DNA of 7,194 nucleotides from the NCBI GenBank assembly GCA_030680655.1, contig JAUXUZ010000503.1, forward strand, positions 1-7,194, written 5' to 3'. The notes under the pieces are model-generated. The model was not told the DNA's origin. It did not search any database and saw only the letters and a program-made list of their open reading frames with translations. Below, in pieces: positions 5,203-7,194 of this stretch; position 1 is the stretch's first letter; each line of letters opens with the position of its first letter. This DNA is from Phycisphaerales bacterium. Lineage in GTDB: Bacteria; Planctomycetota; Phycisphaerae; Phycisphaerales; UBA1924. A program made the position numbers and the translations under genes.

Positions 5203-7194
5203 ATGTTCCACCGGCGGCTCTCGCTGGTTGCGATTCTGGTGGCGGCGGGGGCGCTGGTGCCGCTGGCACGCCTGGCGCAGCTTGCTCTGCTCAAGGGTGA
5301 GCAGCTCTCACGGCAGTCGGAGGCGCGGCTGACGGCGTCGAGGTATATCGATACGACGCGCGGGCGGGTGCTTGACCGCAAGGGGCGCGTGCTGGCGCAG
5401 GACCGCCCGGGCTTTGACGTGAAGGTTGACTACTCGCTCATCAGCGGGCAGTGGGCGTTCCTTCAGGCCGCCAGGGAGGCGAAGAAGAACACGCCGCGGT
5501 GGAACGAACTGCCGCCCTCGGAGCGCGAGGCGGTCGTGCAGCTGGTGGCGCCGAAGTACATCGAGCGACTCGAGCAGGCGTGGGGGGCGCTGGCACGCTG
5601 GTCGGGCGTGAGCCGCGAGGAGCTTGAGGCCCGGCGTCAGGCGCTGGTCAAGCGGGTCAGCGTCATGGCCGCGGACCTGAACGAGTACAACCGCACGGTG
5701 GCCGAGAGGGAGGCGCTGGAGCGCGGGCGCGAGCTGAGCGAGGTCAACCTCGCCGACGTTGAGCGCCCGATCCGCGAGCAGACGGTGGCCCACGTGCTGG
5801 TGCGCGGGCTCGACGACGCGGTGGCGTTCGCGTTCCCCACGGGCGAGCGGGCGGCGGCGGAGGGGATGCTGCCGGGCATGCGCCTGGTTGACGGGGCGAC
5901 GCGCGAGTACCCGCTGGAAGAGATGGCCGTGACGATCGACCGGCGCGGCTTCCCCGGGCCGCTCCGCACCGACACGCCGCTGGAGGTTGAGTCCAGCGGC
6001 GTCGCGACGGCGGTTGTGGGCTGGATGCGGACGGGCCTCTACCGCGAGGAACTGGCCCAACGCCCCATGAACCGCAGGCAGGATGGCACCGCGCTGCTGG
6101 ACCTGGCGGGGTACGTCGACACCGACGCGATCGGCGTCACCGGCGTTGAGCGCAGCGCAGAGGCGGACCTGCGCGGCTCGCGCGGCATGGAGGTTGAGCA
6201 GCTCGACACGGGGCAGAAGCAGGCCGTTGCGCGCAAGGGTGGCGGCGACGTGTCGCTCTCACTCGACGCCGCGCTGCAGGCACGGATCCAGGCCCTGATG
6301 AGCCCCCATGCGGGCCTGACGACGGTGCAGCCCTTCCACAACAACCACGCCATCGCGGTGGGCACGCGCCTCCCCGCGGCGGTTGTGGTGATGGATGTGA
6401 AGACCAGCGAGGTCCTGGCGCTGGTGAGCACACCCGTGTTCACGCGCCGGCAGCTGCGGGAGGAGCCCGACTCGATCCTCTCCTACGACGCCGACAGGGA
6501 GTGGCTGGAGAAGGAACGGGCGAACGCCCGTAAGGCAGGGCGGGCGGAGCCGTCTGCGGCGAGCGCGCTCCCGTTTCTGAACCGGGCGTTCGGCAAGCGC
6601 TACGCGCCGGGCTCGATCGTCAAGCCGCTGATCCTCAACTTCGCTTCGGCGCAGGGTGTGTACAACTGTGAGAGTGGTCAAGGCGGCGAGCGGATCGCCT
6701 GCACGGGGCACTACTTCCCGAACCAGACCAACCTGATGCGCTGCTGGATCTACAAGCAGCCGCCCCACATCACCCACACGATCCAACTCGGCCACGACCC
6801 CGACGCGACCGACGCGATCATGGCGTCGTGCAACATCTTCTTCTACACCCTCGCCGCGCGCCTCGGCCCGGATCACCTGGCCCAGTGGTACGGCAAGCTG
6901 GGAGTGGGCGTTGCGCCCGAGACCGTGCAGCCCAACATCGGCATGGGTTTTCAGTTCCCCGGCGAGGTGCTCAACAACGCCACCGAGCGGTCGGCGGCCG
7001 ACGAAGCGGAGATGGGTGAGTCGGGCGGCGAGCGAGCGGCGGCAAGGTCCCCGCGGTTCTCAGAGGCAGACTGCGCGATGCTCGGCATCGGCCAGGGCTT
7101 GCTGGGCTGGACCCCCCTGCACGCGGCCGACGCCTACAGCACCCTCGCCCGCGGCGGCATCCGCCTGACGCCCCGCCTCCGCACCGACGATGCT
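5203..7194 (+). CDS. mrdA: PBP2-class peptidoglycan D,D-transpeptidase (3' truncated)
   Basis: This class B penicillin-binding protein cross-links peptidoglycan outside the inner membrane. 664 residues are visible; the frame is open to the window end. A single N-terminal membrane anchor (about 6-30) follows MFHRR. The class B pedestal motif RGRVLDRKG is at 53-61. A charged, probably helical linker runs about 137-195. GVTGVE (311-316), LRGSRG (323-328), DVSLSLD (349-355) and VVVMDVKTSEVLALVS (394-409) lead to the transpeptidase domain. The active-site tetrad is S471-I-V-K474, in YAPGSIVKP. The second motif is SCN (542-544), followed by FFYTLAARLG and WYGKLGVG, which match PBP2 better than FtsI. 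GIGQG (628-632) is present; the KTG motif must lie beyond the window. Cysteines 489, 500, 514 and 543 and His531 cluster between the first two motifs. ATG 5179 or 5197 are alternative starts. It may be cotranscribed with folE2. The gene symbol is less certain than the family. Confidence 0.93.
   Translation, partial: MFHRRLSLVAILVAAGALVPLARLAQLALLKGEQLSRQSEARLTASRYIDTTRGRVLDRKGRVLAQDRPGFDVKVDYSLISGQWAFLQAAREAKKNTPRWNELPPSEREAVVQLVAPKYIERLEQAWGALARWSGVSREELEARRQALVKRVSVMAADLNEYNRTVAEREALERGRELSEVNLADVERPIREQTVAHVLVRGLDDAVAFAFPTGERAAAEGMLPGMRLVDGATREYPLEEMAVTIDRRGFPGPLRTDTPLEVESSGVATAVVGWMRTGLYREELAQRPMNRRQDGTALLDLAGYVDTDAIGVTGVERSAEADLRGSRGMEVEQLDTGQKQAVARKGGGDVSLSLDAALQARIQALMSPHAGLTTVQPFHNNHAIAVGTRLPAAVVVMDVKTSEVLALVSTPVFTRRQLREEPDSILSYDADREWLEKERANARKAGRAEPSAASALPFLNRAFGKRYAPGSIVKPLILNFASAQGVYNCESGQGGERIACTGHYFPNQTNLMRCWIYKQPPHITHTIQLGHDPDATDAIMASCNIFFYTLAARLGPDHLAQWYGKLGVGVAPETVQPNIGMGFQFPGEVLNNATERSAADEAEMGESGGERAAARSPRFSEADCAMLGIGQGLLGWTPLHAADAYSTLARGGIRLTPRLRTDDA

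Noticed and set aside
4177..5211. 344-codon open frame on the - strand opposite folE2
   Set aside because: FolE2 on the + strand matches its family along the whole length; the antisense frame is Arg-rich shadow sequence.
5308..6060. 250-codon open frame on the - strand within the PBP2 gene
   Set aside because: It is antisense to the pedestal domain of a clearly conserved PBP2 and has Arg/His/Pro composition typical of shadow frames.

Overview
This window is GC-rich (roughly 70 % by eye), densely packed chromosomal DNA. It most probably comes from a Planctomycetota bacterium of the class Phycisphaerae. That placement is inferred from gene style: a membrane-anchored protein ending in a CxxCGxxLxGLP...CPECG zinc ribbon, a cysteine-rich PBP2, FolE2 instead of FolE, and large orphan membrane proteins. 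No rRNA or lineage marker is present to prove it. I saw no mobile element, CRISPR array, tRNA or rRNA.

Left block, + strand (1-1608): the C-terminal end of a probable GT39/ArnT-like membrane glycosyltransferase, truB (tRNA pseudouridine-55 synthase) overlapping it by 4 bases, and a small two-helix membrane protein with a C-terminal zinc ribbon 14 bases later. The spacing suggests one transcription unit. Its last stop codon lies directly against the stop codon of the opposing unit, with no base between them.

Middle block: a - strand pair (3116 to 1609) made of a 402-residue polytopic membrane protein and a 99-residue soluble orphan, joined by a TGATG stop/start overlap. Divergent from it, on the + strand (3200-4054), is a 284-residue glycine-rich membrane protein. 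The 83 bases between the two divergent starts hold two near-identical signals (TACCAT and TACCGT), each exactly six bases before its ATG. Neither start has a Shine-Dalgarno sequence, so both mRNAs may be leaderless.

Right block, + strand (4180-7194): folE2, a GTP cyclohydrolase for the folate or deazapurine pathway, then a PBP2-class penicillin-binding protein that runs off the window before its KTG motif. The folE2 start is odd: its best ribosome-binding site points to an out-of-frame ATG seven bases upstream. The PBP2 has four cysteines and a histidine between its SxxK and SxN motifs, recalling the zinc site reported in some PBP2 enzymes.

Most of the window is housekeeping: RNA modification, pterin synthesis and cell wall. 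I do not see a convincing new multi-gene system. The best leads are the paired leaderless-type promoters, the PBP2 metal-site candidate, the folE2 start region and the orphan membrane/soluble protein pair.
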